A DNA stretch of 64,000 nt from Lumbricus terrestris. Taxonomy: Eukaryota; Annelida; Clitellata; Crassiclitellata; Lumbricidae. The translations under genes and the position numbers were made by a program. The notes under the pieces were generated by a model that saw nothing but the letters and a program-made list of their open reading frames with translations, made no database searches and was not told where the DNA came from. Location: positions 83,199,005-83,263,004 of the forward strand of contig OX457036.1 of NCBI GenBank assembly GCA_949752735.1. The letters run 5' to 3'. Position 1 is the first letter of the stretch, and each line of letters begins with the position of its first letter. Of the stretch, positions 37,003-49,716 are shown one piece after another.

Positions 37003-40000
37003 GTGGCCCGTGGTAACTGTTTCTTAGAGCTGACGACTCCGTCAGAAACAGTGACCTTCTGTGTGATTTATGCACTGAAGAAGTTCACTGGTGGATTGGG
37101 AGATGATGATGATCGAGACAAAGGAGATGACTTCACATGGAAGATGTACTTCACGAAGGTGTACTTTGAAATGTCTTGTTTTGCATGCAGGTGTACTATT
37201 CGATATCATGGCAGGAGCATTTCAGCTTTTGCTTTGCCTTTTCATATCCTCAGACATGTTTTATGTCTTTCAACGCTCACTGCAATGTGCTAGATGATTT
37301 ATTACAAGTTTTTGAAGTGCATTACAATTTCTGAGGATACTTTATTTGACTTGTGTCGGCCTACTCTCTTTAACATAATATCTCTGCCAAATGATTTGAA
37401 AATTTGTACTTCTACTGCTTTGTTTAAGACTCTTTCAAAGACTTCTTCAAACGCTGTCTTTATCAGAAGCATGACATTGTACATTATGTGAGTCAATGGA
37501 GTGTTCTTAAACCATTGATAATTAGACGCTGCTGTTGAACACGTGATACATTTGATCTATTTGTTTTTCGAGGTGCCCAACAGATACGTATTGCATCTGG
37601 TATTGTACTATATAATTCGTTCGTGTATTGATTTGTGCTGCTTGTCATAATGCAACTAGTTAAAAAATTCAACTTTGAGATTCTGTTACATTGAAATCAG
37701 ATTTATACATTTACTTGGTCCTGTTGTCACATTTATGTCTTGCTGGGCATATTGTGAATCAGATGAGATTTTCTGTGTCAGCCTTTAGATGATTGTCGAT
37801 ATGTTGTCTGTACATCAAAAGCAAATGGTGAAGCTGCTCATTTGAGTGCTTTGTCCATAGCAGGCCAGTACTACCTCTGTGCAGGATCAAAGAATGTCCA
37901 TATGATATTTCGCAACAAAGGTGAGCCTTGTCTTTGAATTTCCTTCTGACCTTGGAATTGTCTTCTTGTCTTTGAAATGTCGTGTTTTGCGTGCAGGTGT
38001 ACTGGCTTCCTTCTCTCTATTATACTCAGATTACAGTATGTTATACAAAATGCAACATCACATTGTAAGCTGCTTTTTTAAGGTGAATGTACACTTTCTT
38101 TAGACTATGTAGTGATTGTATAGCTTCGATTGCACTAATTTAGCAGTGAACTGATTGGATAAAATCCTCACCACCACTTCCCGTTTGAATTGGTGCCATT
38201 TAAGGTCCCTGTCTTCTATGGTTCAAGATTCCAGTATCTGAGACGTAGTCCAGTTTGATGTGCAAATGGTTATAAGATGCTTTGATGCATGCTACACTTG
38301 TGATGACCATGACCGTGTTACACGTCAGCAAACAAGAGCATCCTTAACATGCTTGAACATTGTCAGTCATTTCCACAGGTCACGAGGTTGGGAGTGCTTC
38401 ACTCACTGTCTTCTCTACAATGTACTGAATTGTGAAGAACACCCTTGGTTATTTGTTTTGGTCTAGATAATTGTAATAATTTGTGTAAAATTGTTCCTTT
38501 GCAAAACATCTTATGGCACTGGTGTATTTTAAATTACTCTTAGAGTGTATAAGTATATACACATCTAGGGCTATCTTGAATTGACTAAATTTATGTATTT
38601 TGAAAAGATCTTATAGAAATTAAGTATTTTTCAGTGATTGCAGTTATGAATTTATTCAATGTTTAGGAGGTTGAAAACTCATTCTGAGATTCTTGACAGT
38701 CTTGTAGTATTGCGTATATTTTTGTATTATGAATTCAATACATAATTGAAAGCATGTTAAGGAATAAATCTGAAAATGTTGTGTGTTTCACATTTTATGA
38801 ATTTAGATGATGTTGATAAATATGATCCACAGGCGATGCGTTACTCAATTGCTAGAGAAGTCTGCTTCTCTGTCCTGACAATGCTTGATTCCCTAACGCT
38901 ACAAAGAAGAAATTGGTGAATTGCTTATTTGCTCTACTATACCTGTTACTTTAACGATTAAAATTGCTGTGAACTTTTTGCTTTATGTTTATTTCTTTTT
39001 TCAAACTTCTAAAGAAAACATTGATTGCTCTTCTGTGCCATATACGACACGAAATCTTTTGTTTATATTATATTTGTTAAAATCATTCATAGGTTGAAAA
39101 GAGAGGTTGATTTTTATAGAGCAGTATTTTTCTGTGAAAGTCAATAAAATGGAGATTTGATTGTGGTTGCATCTTGGCATCCAAAAGACAAAGAGTACTT
39201 TGTCTGAAACATTAAACCTGTAGTTGGGGTGTAGTTTAAAGTTTGGCACATTTTGAGCATCACGGTTGAGAACTTCCATTCAAACTATTTTTGCACTACC
39301 TCTTCCGATATCAGAATGTGCATGGCAGCCATATAAATTGTTGTTATTATTATTATTAGAGGACCTACAATGTCAATGTGATGCTTTTAAAGCATCACAT
39401 TTAAAGTAAGCAATTGTTATTTTACTACAAGCTTCAGAAAGTTACCAGATTTTAGCTGACAAAAGAAGAAATTTTTTGCACTAAAGCAGTATACCAAGCC
39501 ATGTAATTTGAACATCTTACAGAATACAGATATATAAAAGTAGAAAAAATAGAATTATGCTACTGTAAGTCTGTGGTGTACAAACAATCATTTTAAGCTG
39601 TTGTTGTTCTAAAAATTGTCTGCTTGTATATTTATTTTGTTCTAGTCTCATTGAGTTTTTGGCAAAGACTCGACTGACGGCTGTGTTTGAAATTCTCAAT
39701 CCTGATCATCCTCACGTTGAAGATCTCTCGTCATTATCATCGTAGGTTCTGCTTGAATTTAAAAAAATCTTTAATATGATTCATCAAGTAGGTCGCTGGT
39801 TTCTGCAGTAATTATATCTATTTTTTTTATTCATTTACTTTGATAGAATATGTTTACAATTTTACATATGTTTATCGGCAATGAACAGGAAATTAAAATA
39901 CATGTAAAAAGTACACTGATGGTGGGATGATGAGACGATGAGGGAGAGGTCTGGCAACCAGCCCACATATGCTGAGGCCAAGAAAATGAAGTCATTAATA

Positions 40001-43000
40001 CTTTGTATCTGTGGCTGCCTCATGGCTAGCTTAAGAGACTGCTAGTCAACGTCACTGACATTTACTTGTTTAGCCTAATAACTGCTTTCGAAAGTTTTAC
40101 AGTCACACTTGTAAAAGTTCATCGATGTTTTAGTCCACAGATGAAGTTCATAACCTGGACCAGTCTCAATCTGACACCAGCCTCTGATGAATCTCTTGCT
40201 TGTTGGTTGGCTCCTGACGTTTCAGCAGAGGCAAGTGCTTTCCTTATATCTTGTCTTCTCTTCAACCGTCCTTGATGCAAAGGCACCAGCCATGAACCAT
40301 GGATAATTTTGTTGCATCTGCTTTCTTCTTCCTCATCCCTCAATAACTTATCGAATAATCAATCAATCCACAGCTCAATGTATTTATAAGTCTATGTCAT
40401 ACGAGATCAGCCTTGAACTCTTAGTCCTGGGACTGTGCGTTGAGCAGGGGGTGATCTTCTCCATGCTCTCTCCGCTCTTCCACAGTACTTGCTCGATATA
40501 TGACAACTTCCTGTGTTTGATCAAGTCAAGCAATTTTTACAATCCTTTCCACTAAGACATTTAAGACTCCTCTAGGCCATTATTGCTATGTTCCAGGTGT
40601 TGATCAGAGGTTGTTTCAAATGAAATTGTGTTAAAAATTGTGATCCAATCAAGATCTATTCAATGAAAGAATTTGCAGAAGTCGGGCTAATCTAACATAT
40701 ATCCATTTATTTATGTAGTGTATTTTATGAGGTTCATGAAAAGACTGTGCACATGTTTTTTTAGTTAAAAGTAAAAATGTCCAGTCATTTGTATTTAGCT
40801 TATTCTTGTTGGTGAAAGCTTCTGAATTATCATGGTTTTTTATATGAGAATGCTTACCAAGGAAGTCTGCAGTAAGCAGACGTCTTCGTAATTTGTTTCA
40901 GACTATGTTAATGAAACTTTATGAGACTAAATGACTAAAGTTTGTTGACATTACAAGTATATTTTACTACACTTAGTCAATTAATGTGAATAAATCATAG
41001 TTGATCATAGAAAGTTATCGACACTTTCTCAGAAATGTTGCTGTACTACAGTTCAAATTTCTTCACTGTCGCTCTTTTACCTTTTGTGATCATAGCTGTT
41101 AAGACCTCTACAGAATTCAATTGTTCTTGTGGTTTCACGATGTTAAAAGGTATTTATGTTCTTCGGTTCTTTCATTGTGTTCTGAATATCCATTGTTCTT
41201 CTTGTGTTGTTTTTATCGACAGATTGCTCGAGTGTTGGGACTAGACACAGTCGATTATACGGTCATTGAAATCGCAGAAGTTGACGAACGAATGAGAAAG
41301 GTGTGTTGTGCTTAACATTAATAATGTTTGCTTTTATTATTGTTTGATATTATAATGATATTTAATTTTTTTCAACGTTCTAAATTGCCTTTCCCTTGCC
41401 ACCGGAGACTCCAAGGAAACCTGTTATCTATTCCAGCGTTTATCAATTACCATCCAGAGCTTTAATGCCGTGGTCTTCCGCGGTTCTTTTGTCCAACCAG
41501 AATTTTTCGATTAATAACAGTATAATAATAATAATATTTAATTGAGTTATTCATTCATTGCTGTTGTGTTGCTTGACTCAGGTTCTGCTAAAAATAAAGA
41601 CAGCTCCTCCCACTTCTGGCTTGGCCGACCAGGAGTGATCCAGCACTTAGGCCATTAGTGTTAAGTTACCGAACCCACTGCTGTAAAGCCGACCTGCGTG
41701 TCGTGCTATAGTGGCCGTATTTCGTATAACATGTACATGTAATCGTTCTGCGGGGTGTCTGATTGAATCATTGAAAGAAAATATTATTCATTCATTCATT
41801 CGAAAGTGACACTTAAACAGTGCTTAAATACTGGTGTGCAGATTCGACGCTATCATAACTTGGAAGGCGAAGTTCTCTTCTTCCTCGACAACGAGAGGAA
41901 TGTCATTGGAATGCTGAAGAAGAAATCTGTCTGGTAAGTTAGTAATTGAAATTGCAAAATTATGAGTGCAAAGTGGATAAGTGAATCTTAACCTGAGAGA
42001 CAAACCAATCATGTCGGAACAGCCTGTCCGGGATATTTGCACAGGTTCATGCAGAATACTTGAATCTGCAATTTTCATGGATTAAAAATTTCTGAGTAGA
42101 CCACTCTACCATTATCACACTGTTGCGATTATGTTTTGTACTGTTTTTCATTGTTTCTGTTAGTCAAATTTATACAGTGCTTACTGAACTATATTTGCTT
42201 GCAGCTCTTAAAGAACTCAAACGAGTTTACTTGAGCCTGCAAAGCATTCTCTTTCTCTATGGTTGCAGATTTTAGCGATTGATTAATCATTGTAAATTTA
42301 TATATAGACTAATTTTTCGATTATTAGATTGATTTTTGCACGCTCATCCACAGTATCGTACTTGCTTGATATTATGACAACTAATTTTGTGATGTCATGC
42401 GGCCCCTTTCTGAAGTAAACAAAATGGTGAACAATTATGATGTGAAATGTTTGAGTGGAAAATTAAGAAATCATGTTGCATTCAAGGCAACTGCTGATGG
42501 GAAAGTCGGAGATGGCAGAAAAACTGTCTTCATTGCAATAAACTGGTCATGTGCCATGGTTCAAAGTTCAAACACATTGGCTTCAGCATGTGTAATGATT
42601 GAAGATTTTTCTAGAAAGTAGCAACTGTGGTTTTATATAACGTGACTGCACTTTCACAGTTTTCACACTTTATATAACAAATACAGATGAATAGAATTTA
42701 ATTAATTCAAAAATCAAAGTTACATTTTGCATTCAAGAAATACAAATGAATAGAATTTAATTAATTCAAAAATCAAAGTTACATTTTGGAGATCACTCCA
42801 TTAAAATTTTTATCAGTACAGCCCCATTTTGATTACATTTTCTTTATTTTGTTGTGAGACTGGTGGTTTGAGCTCTCACTTTGTAATGTTGAGTGTCTTT
42901 GAAATGGTAAATTTGTGGAGGCTTTGAGCAAGTCCTTCATTCACAGTTGCTGAGCTCTATCAGTTCATGCATAAATATTGTCATTAGGTAATGACACTTA

Positions 43001-44904
43001 ATAAATGCTGACCAGTAATAATAATAATAATAATTGTGTTTTGTTTCATGCTTAGAATGTCACAGTAGATTAATTTTCTTACATCTTGTTGATTGTTTTA
43101 GATCTTTGTAGCCTACATAATGAACTTGTGAGTAGTTTTATATAGTCTGATCTTTAGCCCTTTTACTGAATATTTGTAGCTTCAAATATACCAGTACTAC
43201 TGTACTGTTTTGATTCAGGTATATATTAGTCCGAGCAATACGGGAAAAAGCAAGAACATGTTTTCGCAACTACACCAAAGAGGGACATGCATTCCATCTA
43301 GCAAACGAAAACAAAAGGGTAATTGGTAACTGTTTAATTTATTATTAACTATGAACTATTAATTATAGATGCACTATACTATGTATATTTATATGTGCAT
43401 GGTTTATAATATACATGTTTTACTATTATGCTATGTATTATATATATATATATATAATATATGTGTATATATACAGTGTATAATATTATTAAATATGTGT
43501 GATTCAGTCTGAAAATTAGCCTTAAAACTTCAATGGTGAGTGTGATAAAAGTGATATGGAAAATAATGCAATTCGTTGATTTTTAAGTAAGATTTTCACA
43601 ATGTTTAGGTTTTTATTTTAATGATAAATATTTATACATTGGAGTCTTTTTCAAATGATGCACTATTTACTATTCAATATTCTAAATCAAATTCTTGTTG
43701 GTTGAACATCCCCCCCAATGCTTTCAAATTCAGAGAAAATGTGATATTGGTGACCTGCTATCTCCATAAGAATTATTTGTAGCATTACATTAAATACTGA
43801 GTGTTGACATTCATGCTATATAGTGCTTTGATCGCCTAATTATTAAATAATTTCATTTTAATGTGTGCACAACTGTAGTTGAGATCAAATGAACTGAGTT
43901 CTCAGTTGGTGTACTTACTTATTTTTTTATTTCACAGATTGAGAAGAGACTTGATGACATCCAACAGTGGCTTGGACTTGACAATGCCACTGTGACAAGC
44001 TGGAAGGTTAAACTCTCTTTTTTATATCTTGGTTTACTCTTATGTTACCAGTAATTTATGCCATTCTGGAGAACAAGAAGCACTAAATATGAAAGAAAAA
44101 TCTTGGATCTGTCATTTATGGCTGGATATTTTGTGCAATGATCTGCATTGATTTGTGCATCAGTATTTCGTTACAAGTAAAGTTGTCTAAACTCTGTTGG
44201 AGAATAATACCTGACAAGTTTTTAATTTTTAGTGTTTCTTAATTCTGCTGTTCACTTTTAATAGCTCACCAATTGACTATTTCAGAGTCTGGGAATCGAC
44301 TTTTTGAAGTGGGCTTTGGAAGGAGCAAAAAGCAATCAATTGCAGTTTGAAGATGTGATGACAAGATTTCCTGTTCACTGGTTTGTATATTCTTAATGAA
44401 ACCTCTATTGTTTTAAAGCTTCTCTGATTGCCAGTTATGCTTATAAAAGTCTTGATGTGAGCATAAATTCAGCATACTTTATATGTGCTGTGCTGCATTT
44501 TGATTATATGGCCACAACACAGTGAAGCTCAAAAATCCCATTTATGTGGATATTCATGCATTTAAAAGTTTTTGTCTAGATTATCATATCTTAAAATGTT
44601 ATTTAGAATCTCAATGTTGAAAGAAATAATTGTTTTACTTATGTTACATAAGCAGTTGCTTAATTGTATAATGATTTTCACTGTATATATATAATACACT
44701 TGAATTCTTCCATTACCATATTTTGTTAATGCCTACCTGGTAATATTGTATGACAGGCTAGTACAACCTTGCACTATATAATTGATGCCACCAACCGTAG
44801 TCTGTGTATTATGTATGTTGGTCTATTTTCATTATAGGAAAAAATTTCTTGAAGAACAGGAGAGAAGTGATGAGATATTTGTTAGTAACTGCATTAGCGG
44901 CTAG
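37003..44904 (+). CDS. RNA ligase, T4 Rnl1/tRNA-ligase type
   Basis: Eleven exons join in phase to 365 residues plus stop: 37003-37158, 37782-37920, 38807-38915, 39646-39741, 40134-40230, 41223-41300, 41842-41933, 43219-43318, 43938-44006, 44286-44380, 44838-44904. Nucleotidyltransferase motifs appear in order: an ARG...KKF segment like that before the active site of fungal tRNA ligase; motif I SKANGEA (lysine at 37818-37820); motif IIIa AVFEILNPDHPHVEDL; motif IV EGEVLFFL (glutamate at 41863); motif V LKKKSVWY (41914-41933 and next exon). Known family chemistry is ATP-dependent: AMP on the lysine, transfer to an RNA 5'-phosphate, then sealing to a 3'-OH. A C-terminal helical region (WLGLDNATV; FLKWALE) follows. 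No kinase or cyclic phosphodiesterase domain is fused, unlike yeast Trl1. The exon at 40134 ends in a GC donor. The N-terminus is incomplete. Substrate (tRNA or other) is unknown. Confidence 0.87.
42683..42790. repeat. Intronic tandem duplication, ~56 bp
   Basis: The stretch AATAGAATTTAATTAATTC followed by AAAAATCAAAGTTACATTTTG is present twice in direct succession in the intron between 41933 and 43219, almost without change, so it is recent. Confidence 0.85.
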
Positions 44905-45163
44905 CATGAACCAAGCTTCTGTCTTTTGAGAAGAAATCTTCACCACGTAGAAGACTGCTCAGACTGGATATACCAATGATCAGGCTGAAACATCACCTAC
45001 AGATCACGATCCATTTTCTCAGGAGTTTTTCTTTTGTACATTAATTTAGTGTAGCGATCATATCAATGATTTTGATGAGTTTTATGTGATGGAATTTGCC
45101 ACACTGCATCTTCAGACCCCATGCTTGGCATATAAAAGTCTCAGATATACTCCTATGCAAACT

Positions 45164-45199
<36 letters not shown>

Positions 45200-46033
45200 G
45201 GTGTCCCAAAAAAACATTTTTCTTGAAATTCTTAGGTCTCACCAGTCAAAAAGTTTCCTATGGGGATGATAATATTTGTGTAATTTTTTCGAATTTTTAA
45301 AATAATTTTTAGGTTCCCCCCCAGGAGCTCAAAATTTTATATATAGTGTACTATGATATTCGTGTGCAAATATTTCAATATATGAGGCAACGTCATTCAC
45401 ACCACATATATTTTACATTTTTTTCCACAAAATATGATATTCATTCATTCATTCCGAAAACTAATATAGCGCCCCTTCAAGAAGCCTACTCAGAGGCGCT
45501 CCCAGTCCAGTCACAGCTAAAAAGATAGGTCTTGAGCAACTTGTAGAAAACAGGCAAATTATTCCGAGATAGTAAGCGTAGTGCAAGCGGGAGCCCATTC
45601 CATGTGGACGGGCCAACAACCGAGAAGGCTCAACGCTGTCTGGTAGCAGAGCAGGTTCGAGGGACCAGCAGCTCCCCATTGGCCGAAGAGCGTAAAGTTC
45701 TACGGGAGGCTACGACAGAGACAGGACGACAGAGATCAGATAAGTAGGAAGGAGCACTACCAATTAAGGACCGCCAGGATATGTCATAGGCTACAATGTA
45801 ATTGCTCAAAAATGTTATGCTGTATTTTGCTCAGACTCGTTTTGCAGTTAATTGACTGAAATTTGACAAAATTTATATATGCACAGACTTTTCATATAAC
45901 CATGACTCACTTGAGTCACTTTTTCCGATGTAGTGAACTACTGATTGGACCAAACATGTGACTATCTCACATTTGGTACTGTGTACTAATATGGTAAAGT
46001 TATGGATAGCACTGGTATGGCCGGTGGCTATAT

Positions 46034-46447
46034 ATGGCTGCATGTGAAAGTTGGACACTGAGGAAGGAGGAGGAAAGAAGAATAGAGGCATTCGAGATGA
46101 AGTGTATGAGATTAATCATGAACATATCTTGGACGGAAATGCGGAGGAATGAGTGGGTCCTGGAGGAGGCAGGAGTGGAGAGGAGTCTTCTGAGGACAGT
46201 AAAGGAAAGAAAACTTATTTACTTCGGACACGTCATGAGAAGAGAGGGAATATGCTTGGAGAAAGACATCATGCAGGGCACAATGCCGGGAAATCGGAAA
46301 AGAGGAAGACCGAGAACAAACTGGTTGGGGAACATAAAGGACTGGACGGGATTGGAAATGGATGAAATGATAAGTCTTGCGGAAGACAGGAGACACTGGA
46401 GGAATATTGTTCATGATGCGGCCGAACCTCGTAACAAGGATGGCTGA
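46034..46447 (+). pseudogene. LINE ORF2 C-terminal fragment
   Basis: 137 codons encode ESWTLRKEEERRIEAFEMKC, LIYFGHVMR, GNRKRGRPRTNW and RRHWRNIVHDAA. These are typical of the end of non-LTR retrotransposon ORF2, downstream of the reverse transcriptase. Only the C-terminus is present. It sits at the hinge of the 45199-47411 inverted repeat. Confidence 0.8.
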
Positions 46448-46645
46448 GAACAGAACAGAACTAATATGCCATCTCAAAGTAAACTATTTTTTGAATAACT
46501 GCTCGAATTATTATAGTAGTCAATAATGGTTAAATAATATTTCGAATTCTAATAATTATATGAAAAGTTTGTGCATATATAAATTTTGTCAAATTTCAGT
46601 CAATTAACTGCAAAACGAGTCTGAGCAAAATACAGCATAACATTT

Positions 46646-46926
46646 TTGAGCAATTACATTGTAGCCTATGACATATCCTGGCGGTCCTTAATTGGTAGTG
46701 CTCCTTCCTACTTATCTGATCTCTGTCGCCCTGTCTCTGTCGTAGCCTCCCGTAGAACTTTACGCTCTTCGGCCAATGGGGAGCTGCTGGTCCCTCGAAC
46801 CCGCTCTGCTACCAGACAGTGTCGAGCCTTCTCGGTTGTTGGCCCGTCCACATGGAATGGGCTCCCGCTTGCACTACGCTTACTATCTCGGAATAATTTG
46901 CCTGTTTTCTACAAGTTGCTCAAGAC
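46646..46926 (+). pseudogene. CR1/L2-like LINE 3' end in palindrome arm
   Basis: The frame contains LRSSANGELLVPRTRS, QCRAFSVVGPSTWNGLPLAL and YKLLKT, which match the C-terminus of CR1/L2-type LINE ORF2. The mirror copy lies in the left arm on the minus strand (about 45,800-45,480). The MITE at 46927 interrupts it. Confidence 0.75.
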
Positions 46927-47074
46927 CATAGGCGCAACCACCCTATGGGACCCACGGGACGCGTCCCCCCAACTTTTGAGTGGTCCCATTGACTTTATCA
47001 TTATGGTCCCCCCCAACTTTTAGGACGTGATTCATTTGGTCCCCTCCAACTTTTAGGACGTGATTGCGCCTATG
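46927..47074. mobile_element. 148-bp hAT MITE, perfect target duplication
   Basis: CATAGGCGCAA and TTGCGCCTATG are perfect 11-bp inverted ends. CTCAAGAC is repeated at 46919-46926 and 47075-47082. The left arm of the host palindrome carries the uninterrupted site with a single CTCAAGAC, an internal empty-site control. Interior has repeated CCCCCAACTTTTAGGACGTGATT. Confidence 0.93.
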
Positions 47075-47419
47075 CTCAAGACCTATCTTTTTAGCTGTGA
47101 CTGGACTGGGAGCGCCTCTGAGTAGGCTTCTTGAAGGGGCGCTATATTAGTTTTCGGAATGAATGAATGAATATCATATTTTGTGAAAAAAATGTAAAAT
47201 ATATGTGGTGTGAATGACGTTGCCTCATATATTGAAATATTTGCACACGAATATCATAGTACGCTATATATAAAATTTTGAGCTCCTGGGGGGGAACCTA
47301 AAAATTATTTTAAAAATTCGAAAAAATTACACAAATATTATCATCCCCATAGGAAACTTTTTGACTGGTGAGACCTAAGAATTTCAAGAAAAATATTTTT
47401 TGGGGACACCCTAATATAT

Positions 47420-48340
47420 ATATATATGAATGCATATAGAAAGAGCTAAGTAAAATCAAACCATTGGTGGTTAAAAGTTTTTTTAAATGTAAATGGAGCG
47501 CTGGTCACTCTGTTTCATAAGAAATAAAGGCTTTTCAGCTGGTTAAAACATTTGGCAGATCTGTGGTTAATGGTTATGAAGTTTACAGTATTACTGGATA
47601 ACTCGAGGAGCATATTTGCAAAACTCATTCACTCCATCCAAACTTTTATGGAGATAAACAGGTTTTTGGACATTTTCAAAAACTTTTAAGTAAATATTTT
47701 ACACGTATCAAGTCATTTCATGCAGTGTTTGATTATGTTTGGTTGTGCAAATTATTGATTTTAGAATTGAGAATAAGATGGCCATGGTAAAATACAGTGT
47801 GTACCGGGCATAAAATGGACTGTTTGGGTTTTGGAAATGTAATACTTGATTCTGTAGCAGTAAGGTTAGCGAACTGTGCCTTACAGATTGAACTACCGTA
47901 TGTTAAAGTGAGCCGATGAAGTAGGTACTAATATTTTTACATGATTCTGAGTGTTCGTTTCTCAGAAGTGAAAATGTGGAGCCTAAAGCCCACAGGAAAA
48001 GATGGTATTAGTCAACTTATGTAAATGATTTATTTGTAAACATGTTAAAGCTGCTAGACCAAGTCTAATGGCTTGACAATGACTTTGAAAACATTCCACC
48101 TTTGCTTACACTGCTTGATTGGGTTTCTTGTTAATTGTAAATTACTGCATTTATAACTCATTTATATGGATGTATTTACTGTATATATATATATAGAACA
48201 GTTTTAGATGCTAGGTAAATACAATTTTTAATTGAACGTGCTTTCAGTTACTTACCTCGACTCGCCTAACCTTCCACTTCTCAACCTAAACACCACCCAC
48301 CTTAATAGCTACTCTGTCACCTCTGATTCTTTGGAAAGCG
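47420..48340. other. Intergenic, no gene seen
   Basis: AT-rich spacer between the palindrome and a retrotransposon fragment. No exon, RNA gene or strong repeat recognised apart from a short (TA)n run at about 48,185. Confidence 0.4.
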
Positions 48341-48359
48341 GACTACGACCTCCTTCGGA

Positions 48360-49010
48360 CTAATCTTATTGGACAACCCTTTTGATTAGACACAGCACTC
48401 GTGAATAAGATAATTGTGCCCTGTGCTTGGCTTTCGAGTGGCGCTCTATAAATTTGGAGATTTCATTTATGATTACTATCGTAGTTCTCTAACACAGTCC
48501 ATTAGTCTTGCTTTCTATAATTTGGGTCTATCAATCACTAATCTTCATGGTGTGGAAAGAGGATGCATGGTGTTTTGTCTGGTCCTTTGAGGTAATACCC
48601 ACATATGTAGGCGGGGAATATCCAGGATCTGATGTTTGATGGGAAATAATGTGATGTCATTGTGTAAAGTTCAAAGCATCAGTCAATTGGTGCTGCTAAA
48701 GAAAACAAAGATGTGTTGAGAAGAATTGGAGATGAAAGAACGCTGATCTAAATGATAAAAGAAAGGCAAAGAGCATGGATTGGACACACGCTAATTGGAG
48801 ATCCTTTGCTAAGAATAGTCATTGAGGGAAAAATGGAGGGGAAAGAACAAGAGGAAGACCAAGACAGATGATGCTGGACTGGATGATTGAGGACGGCTAC
48901 CAAAAACTCCAGGAGAAGGCACAACGGAGGATGGAGGAGTGACAGCATTTTGCGTTCAAACCTGCCTAGGGGCAGAGAACCTGACGAAGAAGAAAGAAAC
49001 TTATTGTTGT
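48360..49010 (+). pseudogene. Retrotransposon fragments (LINE C-terminus)
   Basis: 48,360-48,480 matches the 3'-type fragment at 11,780-11,890. From about 48,700-48,990 a broken plus-strand frame reads GERTRGRPRQMMLDWMIEDG and EKAQRRMEEWQHFA, again the tail of a non-LTR ORF2. Stops and shifts separate the parts. Confidence 0.65.
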
Positions 49011-49551
49011 AATTTCGTTTACAATTAGATAGAAAGTTTCCTGTCAAAATTTTCTGTACCGACGCATAAATTTACAACTGATCGAGATTTAACTGTTGTG
49101 GAAATATAGGCTACTATCATACTATATATATAGCTGGGGTACCCAGTTTTACGTCCCTCACCCAGGCCCAACCTGGTACCCGACGTTGCCCGGTAAAAAA
49201 TTTCGCTCCCTGTCCCCCTCGCTCCACCTGCCTCTGCAGGGTTGGTTTCACACCTAGATTTCTAGCCCGTCGTAAAAGGCCAATGTAGGCCTACAGGCAT
49301 CTACGCTTGTATTTACGTAAGCTAATTTAACTTATCCTACTTCTGATCCGTTTGATCTGCTTGATTGAGTCGGAAGTGACGAGCAGTACGTTCCACCTAT
49401 AGGCTAATAATTACAGCTAAGATCGAACAGCGACCATCGGAATAGGTAGTGAATATATTTCTTACACACACCCACAGTCCACACGCACTCATTCGATATC
49501 TCCACCTGATCTTCCCACTCAGAGCCTATAGGCAGTATATAGGCCTACAAC

Positions 49552-49708
49552 CATGGGCGGAGTTTGGTTTCCGTTCTTAGAGGGGCTAAAACCTTATTGG
49601 GGGCTAAGCCCGGAAAAAGAAACCATTTACACGGTGAAAAAAAGAATCTGGGTCTTGGGGTTGGGGGGGGGCTTAGCCCCCCCTAGGCCCTGATAAACTC
49701 CGCCCATG
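49552..49708. mobile_element. 157-bp hAT-like MITE
   Basis: CATGGGCGGAGTTTGG and AACTCCGCCCATG are inverted ends. CCTACAAC (49544-49551) and TCTACAAC (49709-49716) are an 8-bp target duplication with one change. Interior GGGGGGCTTAGCCCCCC matches 35913-36154, but the hairpin segment of that copy is deleted. Confidence 0.85.
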
Positions 49709-49716
49709 TCTACAAC

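Larger units (their letters stand above)
45199..47411. mobile_element. 2.2-kb inverted repeat, nested insertions
   Basis: GGGTGTCCC at 45199 and GGGACACCC at 47411 are the ends, flanked by TA microsatellite. Arms of about 670 bp (45199-45900 and 46560-47411) are mutually inverted, including the GAACTTTACG/CGTAAAGTTC and AGCGCCCCTTCAAG/CTTGAAGGGGCGCT blocks. The arms carry a LINE 3' segment. The centre holds a second LINE fragment, and the right arm holds a 148-bp MITE missing from the left arm. It lies just beyond the RNA ligase stop codon. Confidence 0.88.

Noticed and set aside
36599..37075. 158-codon minus-strand open frame
   Set aside because: Overlaps a real plus-strand RNA ligase exon, has no recognisable domain and no splice context.
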